The notes below the pieces were generated by a model. That model did not search any database. It was given only the letters and a program-made list of their open reading frames with translations, and was not told where the DNA came from. Positions 16,340 through 25,885 of a stretch of 38,608 nt of DNA are shown here, in pieces. This DNA is from Acidithiobacillus sp. (GTDB lineage Bacteria > Pseudomonadota > Gammaproteobacteria > Acidithiobacillales > Acidithiobacillaceae). A program made the position numbers and the translations under genes. Location of the stretch: the NCBI GenBank assembly GCA_028065135.1, contig JAPTWR010000189.1, positions 1-38,608 of the forward strand. The letters run 5' to 3'. The stretch's first letter is position 1. Each line of letters opens with the position of its first letter.

Positions 16340-17569
16340 CTATTCTGCTCTGGCGTCGTTTTGCTGGAGAGACGCGATGGTCTCCTGATAGGTGCGCAGT
16401 AATTCCGGCCGCTGATCCTCGGGGACTTGATGGGCCGTGAGACAACGCGCAAAAACCTCGTCGACGCTGAGATCATCCAACATTTCCTCATCGTGTATCT
16501 GACCCAGCACCTGGTCGAGGATCCGGTTGTTCTTGATGCGCAGTATCTCCAGATCAGAGTTTGCGGTGGCTTTATCCAGGCGATCCCGCAGATCACTGAT
16601 GACCTCTTCTCCTTCGTAAATCACTTCCAGCCAGGCCTGCGGGTATGTGGCAGAGATCTCCAGAATCCGGGCGGAGATGGCGGGCCAATCGCCTTTGACG
16701 CGTTCGAGTCGCTGAAAAACGGGAACTGGCAGCATCTGCACGGTGGGCTCAGCATGATCAAAATCGACCATACAGACACTCTTTGCCTGCTTCGCCTCGC
16801 CAAAGCCCATGGGTATCGGCGAGCCGCTGTAACGGCGGCGCTCCGAGCCACCTACTTTCTGTGGCACATGCAAATGGCCAAGGGCCAGGTAATCCAGACT
16901 GTTGGGGAAAATGGCAGCGGTCACCTGAGCCAAGGACCCCACATAGAGATCCCGCACACCATCCCCGTCCACCGTTTGCCCGCCCGCAGCAAACAGGTGG
17001 CCCATGGCGACGATGGGGATATCAACGCCCAAAGCGAGACGCTGAGCTTCGGCAATGGCGGTCGCAGCGGCATAGTGATCACGAATGCCTTCGATCAGTT
17101 TGCGCTCCTTGTCGTCGATGCTTTCACCGGCCTCGGCCACCCGGATATCGCGGTCCCGCAGGTAGGGGACGGCACAGACGATCAGTTCCGGAATACCACC
17201 CTCTGCGTGCAAAACCAACACCTCGTCACTGATTACCTCAGCGAGTGCGCCGACAACATGCACGTTAAGCACTTTGAGCAATTCCCTGGGTGCATTGAGG
17301 AAAGACGGCGAATCATGATTGCCCGCGATGACCACCACATGGCGACAGGACGAAGCTGCCACCGCACAGAGAAATCGGTAGTAAAGCTCCTGGGCGCGGT
17401 TGCTGGGTGCACTGGTATCAAAGACGTCACCAGCCACCAGCAAGGCATCGACCCTTTCGTGCTGAATCGTCTTCGCCAACCATTTGAGAAATGCCTCGAA
17501 TTCCTCATAGCGTTTACGACCATAGAGCGTGCGTCCCAGGTGCCAGTCAGAAGTATGGAGAATTTTCAT
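16340..17569 (-). CDS. sbcD: Exonuclease SbcCD, nuclease subunit SbcD
   Basis: 409 residues with all Mre11-type phosphoesterase motifs in order: DWHLG (D8, H10), VAGDVFDTSAPS, IAGNHDSPSFL, MGHLF, and LGHLHVPQ. These hold two manganese ions for the nuclease reaction. A capping domain and helical C-terminus for SbcC binding follow. It is the first gene of the sbcDC pair, divergent from brxA across about 210 bp. SbcCD is usually a housekeeping repair enzyme; its place beside BREX inside an apparent island may mean recruitment for defence or an island that carries a chromosomal segment. Confidence 0.95.
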   Translation of the reverse strand: MKILHTSDWHLGRTLYGRKRYEEFEAFLKWLAKTIQHERVDALLVAGDVFDTSAPSNRAQELYYRFLCAVAASSCRHVVVIAGNHDSPSFLNAPRELLKVLNVHVVGALAEVISDEVLVLHAEGGIPELIVCAVPYLRDRDIRVAEAGESIDDKERKLIEGIRDHYAAATAIAEAQRLALGVDIPIVAMGHLFAAGGQTVDGDGVRDLYVGSLAQVTAAIFPNSLDYLALGHLHVPQKVGGSERRRYSGSPIPMGFGEAKQAKSVCMVDFDHAEPTVQMLPVPVFQRLERVKGDWPAISARILEISATYPQAWLEVIYEGEEVISDLRDRLDKATANSDLEILRIKNNRILDQVLGQIHDEEMLDDLSVDEVFARCLTAHQVPEDQRPELLRTYQETIASLQQNDARAE

Positions 17570-17672
17570 GTATTGCCGCTCTCTTCAGTGTCTGTGGTGA
17601 TTCGCAAGATGTTGGATTCAGCGCTCTGGAAGGGTCAAATCCGACAACCTATGCTTTATACCACATGAGGAT

Positions 17673-17685
17673 CGCCAAATTGGCG
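17673..17685. promoter_or_regulatory. Operator-like palindrome upstream of brxA
   Basis: CGCCAA-A-TTGGCG, a perfect 13-bp inverted repeat in the sbcD-brxA divergent region, about 45 bp upstream of a candidate -10 box. An extended version (ACGCCAAA-A-TTTGGCGT) lies upstream of the excisionase-like gene at 10310-10326. No BrxR-type regulator gene is seen in the window. Confidence 0.6.
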
Positions 17686-17705
17686 TAGGAAACCGCCTGC
17701 TGTCG

Positions 17706-17734
17706 TGTCAAACACAGGCCCAATCCGCTAGAAT
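17706..17734 (+). promoter_or_regulatory. Candidate BREX operon promoter
   Basis: TAGAAT at 17729-17734 is a good -10 box, with a weak -35 (TGTCAA at 17706-17711, 17-bp spacer). Transcription would begin near 17741, which argues that brxA starts later than the first in-frame ATG at 17733. Confidence 0.4.
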
Positions 17735-17777
17735 GGGCCACATGTTTGTGCCCATCCTACCTATGCGCAAGGGGCCT

Positions 17778-18395
17778 GTGACCACGTCTGACCGATACCG
17801 CCTCTCCTTTACCACCGGTGGCCTGTTTCTACAGGAAGCGCCACTGGTAGCCACGCGCTATCTGGCGCTATGCGACTGGGCGCAAACCCGTGAGCAAGTC
17901 AGGGCTGAGAACCTGCTGCAGGTGCGTACTGCAGCAACGGCCACCCGCGTCAGCCAGGAGCTCATCGCCCGGCTGGAATTGCTCGATTTCGAAGAATTGC
18001 AGTACCTCACCGAAGCAAACTCACGTGAACGAGGATACCTGCTGTGGTCGGCAGCCTGTCGTCGATACATCTTTATCCGCGACTTTGCCCAGGAAGTACT
18101 GCGCGAGCATTACCTGAGCCTGCGCGGTCGGCTCACCGCAAGCGACTACGACACCTTCTGCAATGCCAAGGCCTTGTGGCATGCAGAACTCGACGAGATC
18201 GCCCCCTCCACCCAGAGCAAGCTGCGCCAAAATCTCTTTCGCATGCTGCGTGAGGCCGATCTGATATCCGCGCAACTACAAATACAGCCCGCGCTGCTCA
18301 CGCCGCCACTGGCCCGCCTGCTGGCGCGTCAGAGTCACGAGCCACTGCTGGTTTTCCCGGCGACCGATCACGATATGCAAAGGTGGCTCCAATGA
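17778..18395 (+). CDS. brxA: BREX protein BrxA (DUF1819 family)
   Basis: About 205 residues from the GTG at 17778 (MTTSDRYRLSFTTGGLF), preceded by AAGGGG. In-frame ATGs at 17733, 17742 and 17763 exist, but the first overlaps the likely -10 box and none has a ribosome site. The N-terminal RYRLSFTTGGLFLQEA motif and the later YDTFCNAKALWHAELDEI and SKLRQNLFRMLREADL segments are those of BrxA (DUF1819), a small DNA-binding BREX component of unclear job. First gene of the operon; its stop overlaps brxB (ATGA). Confidence 0.88.
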   Translation: MTTSDRYRLSFTTGGLFLQEAPLVATRYLALCDWAQTREQVRAENLLQVRTAATATRVSQELIARLELLDFEELQYLTEANSRERGYLLWSAACRRYIFIRDFAQEVLREHYLSLRGRLTASDYDTFCNAKALWHAELDEIAPSTQSKLRQNLFRMLREADLISAQLQIQPALLTPPLARLLARQSHEPLLVFPATDHDMQRWLQ

Positions 18396-19048
18396 GTCAG
18401 AAGATCAGTCAGCAGCCCTTGGCAGCGCGCTTTAATCATCTGCTCAAAGTCATCAGCAGCCCGCGTTTTCTGGAAATGAGAGGGCTGAATAACGACCTTC
18501 CCTTCTATATCTGCGAATTCAAGGCGGCTGAGGCCTTTGAGATGCAGCGCACGCAACGGCAACTGATCAGCCAACTCCGTAACACGCACGTCGATTGCCT
18601 GCAGGGGCGTGGCGTCAGGGTGCTGGACATTAACCTGTACGACCTCAGCATCGGCTTGCTCCAGGCCCGTGAAGGCGGCGCAGAAGGTATCTCGCTCTGG
18701 GACGATATCCTCCGACTGGAACCCGAGATCGGGAAAGACCGGCTGTTGGAGTTGCTGCAAAACGTGCTGGATATCAAGGAGCATCTGATTCCGGCCATTG
18801 CCCAACACCTGGCGCAGACGGACTACGACGTGCTGTTCCTCTCGGGTATTGGCGAGGTGTTTCCCTATATCCGCTCGCACAACGTGTTGAACAACCTGCA
18901 AAGTACGGCAAAAAGCAAACCCACGGTGATGTTTTTCCCCGGCGAATACCGCCACTCCCTGGAACAAGGCGCATCGCTGGAATTGTTCGGCCTGCTGCAT
19001 GACGATAAATACTACCGGGCGTTCAATATTTTCGAAGTTCAGGTGTAA
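18392..19048 (+). CDS. brxB: BREX protein BrxB (DUF1788 family)
   Basis: 218 residues from the ATG at 18392, which overlaps the brxA stop; a GTG at 18383 is also in frame. Family signs: LAARFNHLLKVISSPRFLEM near the start, LPFYICEFKA, and the C-terminal DVLFLSGIGEVFPYIRSHNVLNNLQS with PTVMFFPGEYRH. BrxB is required for type 1 BREX and is thought to scaffold PglX and PglZ; no enzymatic motif is present. Length and position between brxA and brxC are standard. Confidence 0.92.
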   Translation: MSQKISQQPLAARFNHLLKVISSPRFLEMRGLNNDLPFYICEFKAAEAFEMQRTQRQLISQLRNTHVDCLQGRGVRVLDINLYDLSIGLLQAREGGAEGISLWDDILRLEPEIGKDRLLELLQNVLDIKEHLIPAIAQHLAQTDYDVLFLSGIGEVFPYIRSHNVLNNLQSTAKSKPTVMFFPGEYRHSLEQGASLELFGLLHDDKYYRAFNIFEVQV

Positions 19049-19060
19049 GGAAGCCGCAAG

Positions 19061-22000
19061 ATGAAACTCAACGGAATTTTCAAAAGTCCGGTCAGTCGCC
19101 CCATTGAAGGCGTCATAAAAGCCGACGATGAATCCAGTCTCTATAACGAGCTGAGCGAATATGTTCTCACCGATGAGGTGGCCAAGCGTTTGGAGCACTT
19201 TCTGGATGCCTACACCGACTACCACGGGGCCAATGGCGTCTGGGTGTCCGGCTTCTTCGGTTCCGGTAAGTCCCATCTCCTGAAAATGCTCGCGCTGATC
19301 CTGGAAAATCGTCAGATTGATGGCAGCAGCGCCCTGGATATTTTTCTGCCCAAAATCCGGGAAGATGACGAACTGCTGCGTGCCGAACTGAAAAAAGCTG
19401 TGGCGATACCCTCCAGGAGCATTCTCTTCAACATCGACCAGAAGGCCGACATCATCAGCAAGACACAAGCCGACGCCTTGCTCTCGGTCTTCGTCAAGGT
19501 CTTCAATGAAATGTGCGGCTATTACGGCAAACAGGGCTACATCGCCCAGTTCGAGCGGGATCTCGACAGCCGCAAACTGTTCCAGCCCTTTAAAGAGGCC
19601 TATCAGCACATCGCAAAAAAACCCTGGGAGCGTGGACGGGAACAAGCCGTGCTGGAATCCGGCAATATCGCCAGGGCCTATGCCGAAATCACCGGAGAAG
19701 ACCCCGCGCTGGCTAGGAACATCCTTGACCGGTATCACGCTCAGTACAGTGTTTCCATCGAAGACTTCAGCAAGCAGGTCAAGGACTGGCTGGATCAGCA
19801 ACCCGCCCATTTCCGCTTGAATTTCTTCGTGGACGAAGCCGGACAGTACATCGCCGATAATACCAAGCTCATGACTAACCTGCAGACGGTGGCCGAAAGC
19901 CTCGCCACCAAATGTCAGGGACGGGCTTGGATCATTGTCACCGCCCAGGAAGACATGAGCTCGGTGATTGGCGACATGAGCAAGCAGCAGGGCAACGACT
20001 TCACCAAGATTCAGGCACGCTTTGCCAACCGCCTCAAACTCACCAGCGCCGACGTCGCCGAGGTGATCCAGAAACGACTGCTCACCAAGAATGACGGTGG
20101 TGCCGAACTGCTGAAAGCGGTCTACGACCAGCAAGTCAACAACTTCAAGACGCTCTTTGACTTTGCCGACGGCGGCCAGCACTACCAGAATTTCCGCGAC
20201 CTGGAGCATTTCACCTACTGCTACCCCTTCGTTCCCTACCAGTTTCCGCTATTCCAGTCGGCCATTCGCGGCCTCTCTCTGCATAACGGTTTTGAGGGCA
20301 AGGCCAATTCCGTGGGTGAGCGTTCCATGCTGGGCGTATTCCGCGAGGTGGCCATGGCCATCGACAACGAGCCGGTTGGCCAGCTCGCCACCTTCGATCG
20401 CATGTTTGAAGGCATCCGGGGTGCCCTCAAGAGTGCCATCCAGAGTGCCATCAACAATGCCGAACGCCACCTCGGCGACCCCTATGCCGTGCGCGTGCTC
20501 AAGGTCCTCTTCCTCGTCAAATATGTCAAAGAATTCAAGGCTACGCCTCGCAACCTCAGCATCCTGATGCTGGAGCGTTTTGGCGATGACGCCGCCACCC
20601 AACGCCAAAAACTGGAGACTGCACTCCATCTGCTGGAGCAACAGACCTACATTCAGCGTAATGGAGAACTCTACGAGTATCTGACCGACGAAGAAAAGGA
20701 CATCGAAGAAGAAATCAAAAACACCGATGTCGAGTCTACCGCCGTCATGGAGGAGCTGGAGAAACTGATTTTCGACGGCGTTATCAAGCAGCGCAAGATT
20801 CGCTATGACAATGGTCAGGATTATCCCTACACCCGCAAAATGGATGACCGCGCCTTCAGCCGTGAATCCGAACTCGCCATTCATCTCATTACGCCACTCA
20901 GCGACAACTTCGACAATCTCATGTTACAGCGCATGCAGAGCATGGGCCGCGACGAACTGCGGGTCGTACTCCCCGCCGATGCGCGCTTCATGCAGGACCT
21001 CACCATGTACATGCGCACCGAGAAATACATCCGCCAAAATAGCAACACTCAGCAGGAAGCGGTCAAGCGGATTCTCGACGCCAAAGGCTTCCAGAACACC
21101 GAGCGCATGGGCGAACTGCAAGAACGCGCCAAACAGTTGCTGGGGCAGGCCCAATTGATCATCAACGGCGGGGACGTCGATTTGGACAAGGGCGATGGCC
21201 AGACCCGCATCCTCAAGGGTTTCTTCCAGCTCATCGAGCACACTTACCCCAACCTGCGCATGTTGCGCGATATCAGCTATAGCGAAAACGACATCGGCGA
21301 ATACCTGCGCAAGGCTCAGGACAGCCTGCTGGGCAACGAAGCTACCAGCCTGACCGAGCCGGAGCAGGAGCTGCTGGCCTTTATCCAGAACAACAGCCGC
21401 AGCGGCGTGCGCACCACCGTCAAAAGCCTGCTGGAGCGCTTCGAGCGCAAAAACTACGGTTGGTATTACGCCGCCATTCTCTGCAATCTCGCACTCCTCT
21501 ATGCACACGGCAAAGTGGAAGTGCGTCAGGATAGTAATACACTGGAAGGCGACGCGCTGGAGCGCAGTCTGCGCAACACCAGCGCCCACGCCACCCTGGT
21601 ACTGGAGCCGCAGATCGAGTTCAGCGCCTCCCAGGTACGGACCCTAAAGGACTTCTTCGCCGACTTCTTTGACCGCCCGGCGGGCAGCAACGAAGCCCGC
21701 GCATTGGCCCAGGAAACCATCAGTGCCCTCAAAGAGCTGGAAATGGAGCTTGCCGACCTGCACCGACAGAAGACGCAGTATCCCTTCCTGAGTGTCCTCG
21801 ATGGCGTGCTTGCCACGCTCAGGGAAATTTCCGGCAAGCAGATCCCTTGGTTTTTGACTGACCTCTCCCGCGCCGACGACACCTTACTCGACACCAAAGA
21901 ACAGACCATCGATGCCCTCCGTCGCTTCATGAACAGTCCCCAGAAGGCGATCTACGATCAGGCCCGCCAGTTGCTGGAAGAGGAAGAAGACAACTTCGCC

Positions 22001-22600
22001 TATGTAGCCGCCGCCGAAGTGGATGCGCTCAGGGTCCTTCTTGCCGACAGCAAACCGTGGCAGGGCAGCCGCCTGCAACAAACCAGGCCACAACTGGAGG
22101 CCCTGCAGCAAGCCATAGCCACCCAGTTGGCCCAGGAAAAAAATACCGCCAACCATAATCTGGATGAGCTACAGCAACGGCTGCAAAATTACGCGGGATA
22201 CAGCCACCTTGACGACGCACAAAAAGCCCCGTTTTCCAAGGCCTTTATAGAGGCCCGTCAGAACCTGCAGGGGCAGAAACGCATCGCCATGATCCGCGAT
22301 CATCTGCGCCGCTTCGAAGACGATCAGTACCCGCAATTGTTGCTGAAGCTGGAGCAGTTGGCACACCCGGTAACCCCGATACCCACCTATGAGTCCACCC
22401 AGCCAGCTACCGACAACGCGCCAGAACCCGCGTCATCACCTTCCTGGGTCGCCGAGCCGCGCATCGTTCCAGCCCGCAGTATCCGCGTCAGCTACCCCAG
22501 GCCCTGGCTGGCCAACGAGGCAGAACTGGACGATTATCTGCAAAAGCAGCGTGCAGCCTGGCTGAAGGAAATTCAGGCCGGTAATCGCGTGCAAATCTGA
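19061..22600 (+). CDS. brxC: BREX protein BrxC, P-loop ATPase
   Basis: 1,179 residues, normal for the family. Walker A GFFGSGKS lies at about 64-71, preceded by the BrxC-type N-terminus (GIFKSPVSRPIEGVIKADD). FNIDQKAD, FFVDEAGQYIADN (Walker B-like) and IIVTAQEDMSSVIGDMSKQQ follow within the first 350 residues. The C-terminal half is helical, with a charged coiled coil near 1010-1100. BrxC is an AAA+/DUF499-like ATPase essential for methylation and phage exclusion. It starts 12 bp after brxB, with AAGGAAG upstream. No internal damage is seen. Confidence 0.95.
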   Translation: MKLNGIFKSPVSRPIEGVIKADDESSLYNELSEYVLTDEVAKRLEHFLDAYTDYHGANGVWVSGFFGSGKSHLLKMLALILENRQIDGSSALDIFLPKIREDDELLRAELKKAVAIPSRSILFNIDQKADIISKTQADALLSVFVKVFNEMCGYYGKQGYIAQFERDLDSRKLFQPFKEAYQHIAKKPWERGREQAVLESGNIARAYAEITGEDPALARNILDRYHAQYSVSIEDFSKQVKDWLDQQPAHFRLNFFVDEAGQYIADNTKLMTNLQTVAESLATKCQGRAWIIVTAQEDMSSVIGDMSKQQGNDFTKIQARFANRLKLTSADVAEVIQKRLLTKNDGGAELLKAVYDQQVNNFKTLFDFADGGQHYQNFRDLEHFTYCYPFVPYQFPLFQSAIRGLSLHNGFEGKANSVGERSMLGVFREVAMAIDNEPVGQLATFDRMFEGIRGALKSAIQSAINNAERHLGDPYAVRVLKVLFLVKYVKEFKATPRNLSILMLERFGDDAATQRQKLETALHLLEQQTYIQRNGELYEYLTDEEKDIEEEIKNTDVESTAVMEELEKLIFDGVIKQRKIRYDNGQDYPYTRKMDDRAFSRESELAIHLITPLSDNFDNLMLQRMQSMGRDELRVVLPADARFMQDLTMYMRTEKYIRQNSNTQQEAVKRILDAKGFQNTERMGELQERAKQLLGQAQLIINGGDVDLDKGDGQTRILKGFFQLIEHTYPNLRMLRDISYSENDIGEYLRKAQDSLLGNEATSLTEPEQELLAFIQNNSRSGVRTTVKSLLERFERKNYGWYYAAILCNLALLYAHGKVEVRQDSNTLEGDALERSLRNTSAHATLVLEPQIEFSASQVRTLKDFFADFFDRPAGSNEARALAQETISALKELEMELADLHRQKTQYPFLSVLDGVLATLREISGKQIPWFLTDLSRADDTLLDTKEQTIDALRRFMNSPQKAIYDQARQLLEEEEDNFAYVAAAEVDALRVLLADSKPWQGSRLQQTRPQLEALQQAIATQLAQEKNTANHNLDELQQRLQNYAGYSHLDDAQKAPFSKAFIEARQNLQGQKRIAMIRDHLRRFEDDQYPQLLLKLEQLAHPVTPIPTYESTQPATDNAPEPASSPSWVAEPRIVPARSIRVSYPRPWLANEAELDDYLQKQRAAWLKEIQAGNRVQI

Positions 22601-22613
22601 GAGAACACACGTC

Positions 22614-24440
22614 ATGAAAACCGCCAAGCTCAAGAAATTCGCTCAACAAGCCCGACGCCTGCTGCTGGAGCAGGTGGGTGCCCGGCTGGGACTGGTGCTG
22701 GAGGCGGGCAGCGCCGCGCGTCGGGAAACTCCCGACGCCGTGACCGAACTGGAAAAGCAGATTCAGCAAAGCAGTCGCGCGCAAGTCATCGACAAGGCGG
22801 CCTACATTTGGTTCAACCGCTTCTGCGCCCTGCGCTTTATGGACGTGAATGGCTACACCCGCATCCGGGTGGTATCACCCGCTCTAGAAGATCAGATTCA
22901 GCCGGAGATCCTCGCCGAGGCCAAAATGGGTCATCTCGACGCAGAGCGCATTCCGGAGAAGACGCGCCAGCAGATTGCCGCCTTGCTCCATCACGGCGCC
23001 CCCAGCCGGGACCCGGATCAGGAAGCCTACCGCCTTTTGCTGGTCGCCGAATGCAACAGTTTCCACCGGGCCATGCCTTATCTTTTCGAGCGCATTGCCG
23101 ATTACACCGAACTGCTGATGCCCGACGACCTGCTCTCGGCCAACGCCATCCTGGCCGCCACCCGCAACGCCATGACGCCGGAAGCCTGCCAGGATGTGGA
23201 GGTGATCGGCTGGCTCTATCAGTTCTACATCTCAGAGAAAAAAGATCAGGTCTTTGAAGGCCTGAAGAAAAACCAGAAGATCACTCCCGAGAACATTCCC
23301 GCCGCCACGCAGTTATTCACCCCGCACTGGATCGTGCGCTATCTGGTGGATAACTCTCTGGGGCGCCTGTGGATGCTCAACCATCCCGACTCACCGCTCA
23401 TCGGGCAAATGGCGTACTACATCAAGCCCGAAGCGCGTGAAACCGACTTCCTGAAGATCGACAAACCCGAGGACATCAAAGTCTGCGACCCTGCCTGCGG
23501 CTCCGGCCACATGCTCACCTACGCCTTTGACCTGCTCTATGCGATCTACGAGGAGGTCGGCACCGACCCCAGCGAGATTCCCGAGAAGATTCTCACCCAC
23601 AACCTCTACGGTATCGAGATTGATGAGCGTGCCGGCGAACTGGCTGCTTTTGCCCTCACCATGAAGGCGCGCGCCAGGCAGCGCCGCTTCTTCAACAAGG
23701 CCATCAAACCCCATATCTGCGTGCTGGAGACGATCACGTTCGGCGATGAAGAACTGGACGAATACCGTGCTGCAATAGGGCGCGAACGGTTTACCCGGGA
23801 TCTGCGCAGCACCCTGAGGCAGTTTGCAGAGGCCGATAACTTTGGTTCGCTGATCCAACCCAAGCTGGCCAACGCCGGGACGGTACTGGCACTGCTGGAA
23901 GCGCAAGACTTCAGTGGCGAGCTGTTCCTCAAAGAGACCCATAACAAGGTGCTGAAGGCACTGCATCAAGCCGCCACCCTCAGTCCTATATATCATGTGG
24001 TGATTGCCAACCCGCCCTATATGGGGGGCAAGGGCATGAACGCACGGTTGGGGGCGTGGGCGAAAGAAAGCTATCCGAACAGCAAGTCTGACCTCTTTGG
24101 CATGTTTATGGAGCGAGGCTTAGAGTTGCTGCCCAAGTACGGCTATAGCGCAATGGTCACCATGCAGAGCTGGATGTTCTTATCTTCTTACGAATCTCTG
24201 CGCAAAAGAATCCTACGTGATACTGCTATCGAGTGCATGGCGCACATGGCGAATATGGTCATGGGAATTGCTTTTGGTACGGCCGCAACTGTTTGCAAGA
24301 AAGGCGGAAGCCCTGAAGCGAGAGGGGCCTACTGTTATGTCGAGTACGAAGACATCGGACCGAATAATAAGCCCATTGCATTCCCGCCGAGAAATGAAAG
24401 AAACCGAAAGGCAGCAAGACAAAACGAGGCCATCCAGTGA
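22614..24440 (+). CDS. pglX: BREX methyltransferase PglX, N-terminal (catalytic) half; split gene
   Basis: 608 residues, about half of a normal PglX (roughly 1,200). It has the full N6-adenine methylase core: DPACGSGHML from about D292 (methyl donor site) and NPPYMGGKGMN from N466 (catalytic NPPY), then QSWMFLSSYESLR. It ends in NERN-KAARQNEAIQ, the linker that in intact PglX leads directly into the target-recognition domain. Here a TGA follows and the next gene begins in the same GTGA. The missing half is present downstream (29196-30965), after the inserted AlbA and reverse-transcriptase genes. PglX modifies host DNA so BREX spares it; the split would require two chains to reassemble. Confidence 0.9.
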   Translation: MKTAKLKKFAQQARRLLLEQVGARLGLVLEAGSAARRETPDAVTELEKQIQQSSRAQVIDKAAYIWFNRFCALRFMDVNGYTRIRVVSPALEDQIQPEILAEAKMGHLDAERIPEKTRQQIAALLHHGAPSRDPDQEAYRLLLVAECNSFHRAMPYLFERIADYTELLMPDDLLSANAILAATRNAMTPEACQDVEVIGWLYQFYISEKKDQVFEGLKKNQKITPENIPAATQLFTPHWIVRYLVDNSLGRLWMLNHPDSPLIGQMAYYIKPEARETDFLKIDKPEDIKVCDPACGSGHMLTYAFDLLYAIYEEVGTDPSEIPEKILTHNLYGIEIDERAGELAAFALTMKARARQRRFFNKAIKPHICVLETITFGDEELDEYRAAIGRERFTRDLRSTLRQFAEADNFGSLIQPKLANAGTVLALLEAQDFSGELFLKETHNKVLKALHQAATLSPIYHVVIANPPYMGGKGMNARLGAWAKESYPNSKSDLFGMFMERGLELLPKYGYSAMVTMQSWMFLSSYESLRKRILRDTAIECMAHMANMVMGIAFGTAATVCKKGGSPEARGAYCYVEYEDIGPNNKPIAFPPRNERNRKAARQNEAIQ

Positions 24441-25885
24441 CCCCCTTCACCCCACAACTTCTCCAGCAACCAGAAGGCAAAACCCTTGAGTTCAAACGGG
24501 ACCTCTCCTCCCCCAAACCCCTGCTCAAAACCTTGGTCGCCTTCGCCAACTCCGCAGGCGGATTTCTGGTGCTTGGCGTTACCGATGACCGGCAGGTCGT
24601 GGGCATCGAGCAGCCGCTGGATGAAGAAGAACGCCTCTGTAACCTGATTGCGGACGCCATCGCTCCCCGTCTGGTGCCCAATATCGAACTGCTGACCATT
24701 GAGGGGAAAACGTTGTTGGTGGTCGAAGTGTACCCCAGTGGCCAGCGGCCACACTGGCTCAAGGCAGAAGGGCCGGATAACGGCGTATTCGTCCGCCTCG
24801 GTTCCACCAACCGTCAGGCGGATCGGGAACTGGTTGCCGAACTGCGCCGCAGCGTCGAAGGTACCGGCTTTGATGAAATGCCCATGCCTGATCTCTCTGT
24901 GGACGATCTGGATATCGCCGCAGCGCAGCAACTCTTTGGTGCATCGCGCACACTGGATGAAAAAACCCTGCTGACCCTCAAACTCCTCAGTTCGCATCAG
25001 GGCAAGCTCGTACCCACCAAAGGCGCGGTCCTGTTATTTGGCAAAGAACGGCTCCGGCACTTTCCGGATGCCTGGATTCAATGCGGGCGGTTTTTCGGCA
25101 CTGAAAAGCTCGATATTTTCGACCATATAGAACTGGACCAGCCCCTGCCCAAGGCCGTGGACGAGGTGATGCTCTTCCTGAAAAAACACGCCATGCGCGG
25201 CGCTGACCTCTCAGAGGTTCGCCGCAAAGATGTCTGGAGTATCCCCCTTTCCATTCTGCGCGAGGTGGTCATCAATGCCCTCGTCCATGCCGATTATTCC
25301 CAACGGGGAGCCCCTGTGCGTGTAGTGTTTCTGGATGACCGCATAGAAATCGAAAACCCCGGCCTGCTGTTGCCCGGCATGACCATCGAAGATATGAAAC
25401 AGGGGGCATCAAAAATCCGCAACACCGTGATTGCCCGCGTGTTTCGTGAACTGCACCTCATCGAACAATGGGGAACCGGCGTGCGCCGCATCTTTACCGA
25501 AGCTCAGGAGCTGGGCCTGCCAGAACCGCAGATTAAAGAGATTGGCATGCGGGTGCGGTTTATCGTGCCGTTACTGGAGCCCATCAGCCTGCGCAAAGAA
25601 ACACAGCCCGACGGTGAGCAAGTCAGTGAGCAAGTCAGTGAGCAAGTCCTATCCATGTTGCAGGCCTGCCGGGTACGGGAGCGCAGTAAACAGGAGCTTT
25701 TAGAGGTCGCGGGCCTTGCCAATGTGTACCTAAACTATAAACGGCATATCGCCCCGCTCCTGGAGCAGAGCCTGCTGGCCATGACCATCCCCGACAAACC
25801 CCAAAGCCGTCTGCAGAAATACCGACTGACCGATCAAGGCCAGGAATTATTAACCCGGACAGGGACTACTGGAAGAACCCATTGA
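24437..25885 (+). CDS. AlbA_2/Schlafen-domain ATP-binding protein inserted within pglX
   Basis: 482 residues from a GTG that overlaps the pglX(N) stop by 4 bp. Residues about 8-130 are an AlbA_2 (Schlafen-like) domain: EGKTLEFKRDLS, FANSAGGFLVLGVTDD. The middle has the GHKL-type ATP-binding segment of the family often misnamed RecG-like: LREVVINALVHADYSQRG, DDRIEIENPGLLLPGMT, QWGTGVRRI. The C-terminus, from about 400, carries a repeated EQVS motif and a winged-helix domain. Relatives are common accessory genes in restriction and BREX loci, acting as regulators or effectors. There is no fresh promoter; expression must come from the BREX transcript. Confidence 0.88.
   Translation: MTPFTPQLLQQPEGKTLEFKRDLSSPKPLLKTLVAFANSAGGFLVLGVTDDRQVVGIEQPLDEEERLCNLIADAIAPRLVPNIELLTIEGKTLLVVEVYPSGQRPHWLKAEGPDNGVFVRLGSTNRQADRELVAELRRSVEGTGFDEMPMPDLSVDDLDIAAAQQLFGASRTLDEKTLLTLKLLSSHQGKLVPTKGAVLLFGKERLRHFPDAWIQCGRFFGTEKLDIFDHIELDQPLPKAVDEVMLFLKKHAMRGADLSEVRRKDVWSIPLSILREVVINALVHADYSQRGAPVRVVFLDDRIEIENPGLLLPGMTIEDMKQGASKIRNTVIARVFRELHLIEQWGTGVRRIFTEAQELGLPEPQIKEIGMRVRFIVPLLEPISLRKETQPDGEQVSEQVSEQVLSMLQACRVRERSKQELLEVAGLANVYLNYKRHIAPLLEQSLLAMTIPDKPQSRLQKYRLTDQGQELLTRTGTTGRTH
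25613..25648 (+). repeat. 12-bp in-frame tandem repeat in the AlbA gene
   Basis: Three 12-bp units of the form RGTGAGCAAGTC encode GEQV-SEQV-SEQV. Such arrays gain or lose units by slippage without a frameshift, altering the linker between the ATP-binding and winged-helix parts. Confidence 0.7.

Noticed and set aside
18368..20209. 613-codon minus-strand ORF opposite brxA/B/C, and similar long antisense frames opposite brxC, pglX and sbcC
   Set aside because: These are antisense shadows produced by GC-rich codon bias; the plus-strand (or sbcC) proteins have clear family motifs.
22614..24440. pglX(N) as a type I or type IIL restriction-modification methylase
   Set aside because: Order brxA-brxB-brxC before it and pglZ-brxL after, and the IPAATQLFTP and NPPYMGGKGMN motifs, identify it as BREX PglX.
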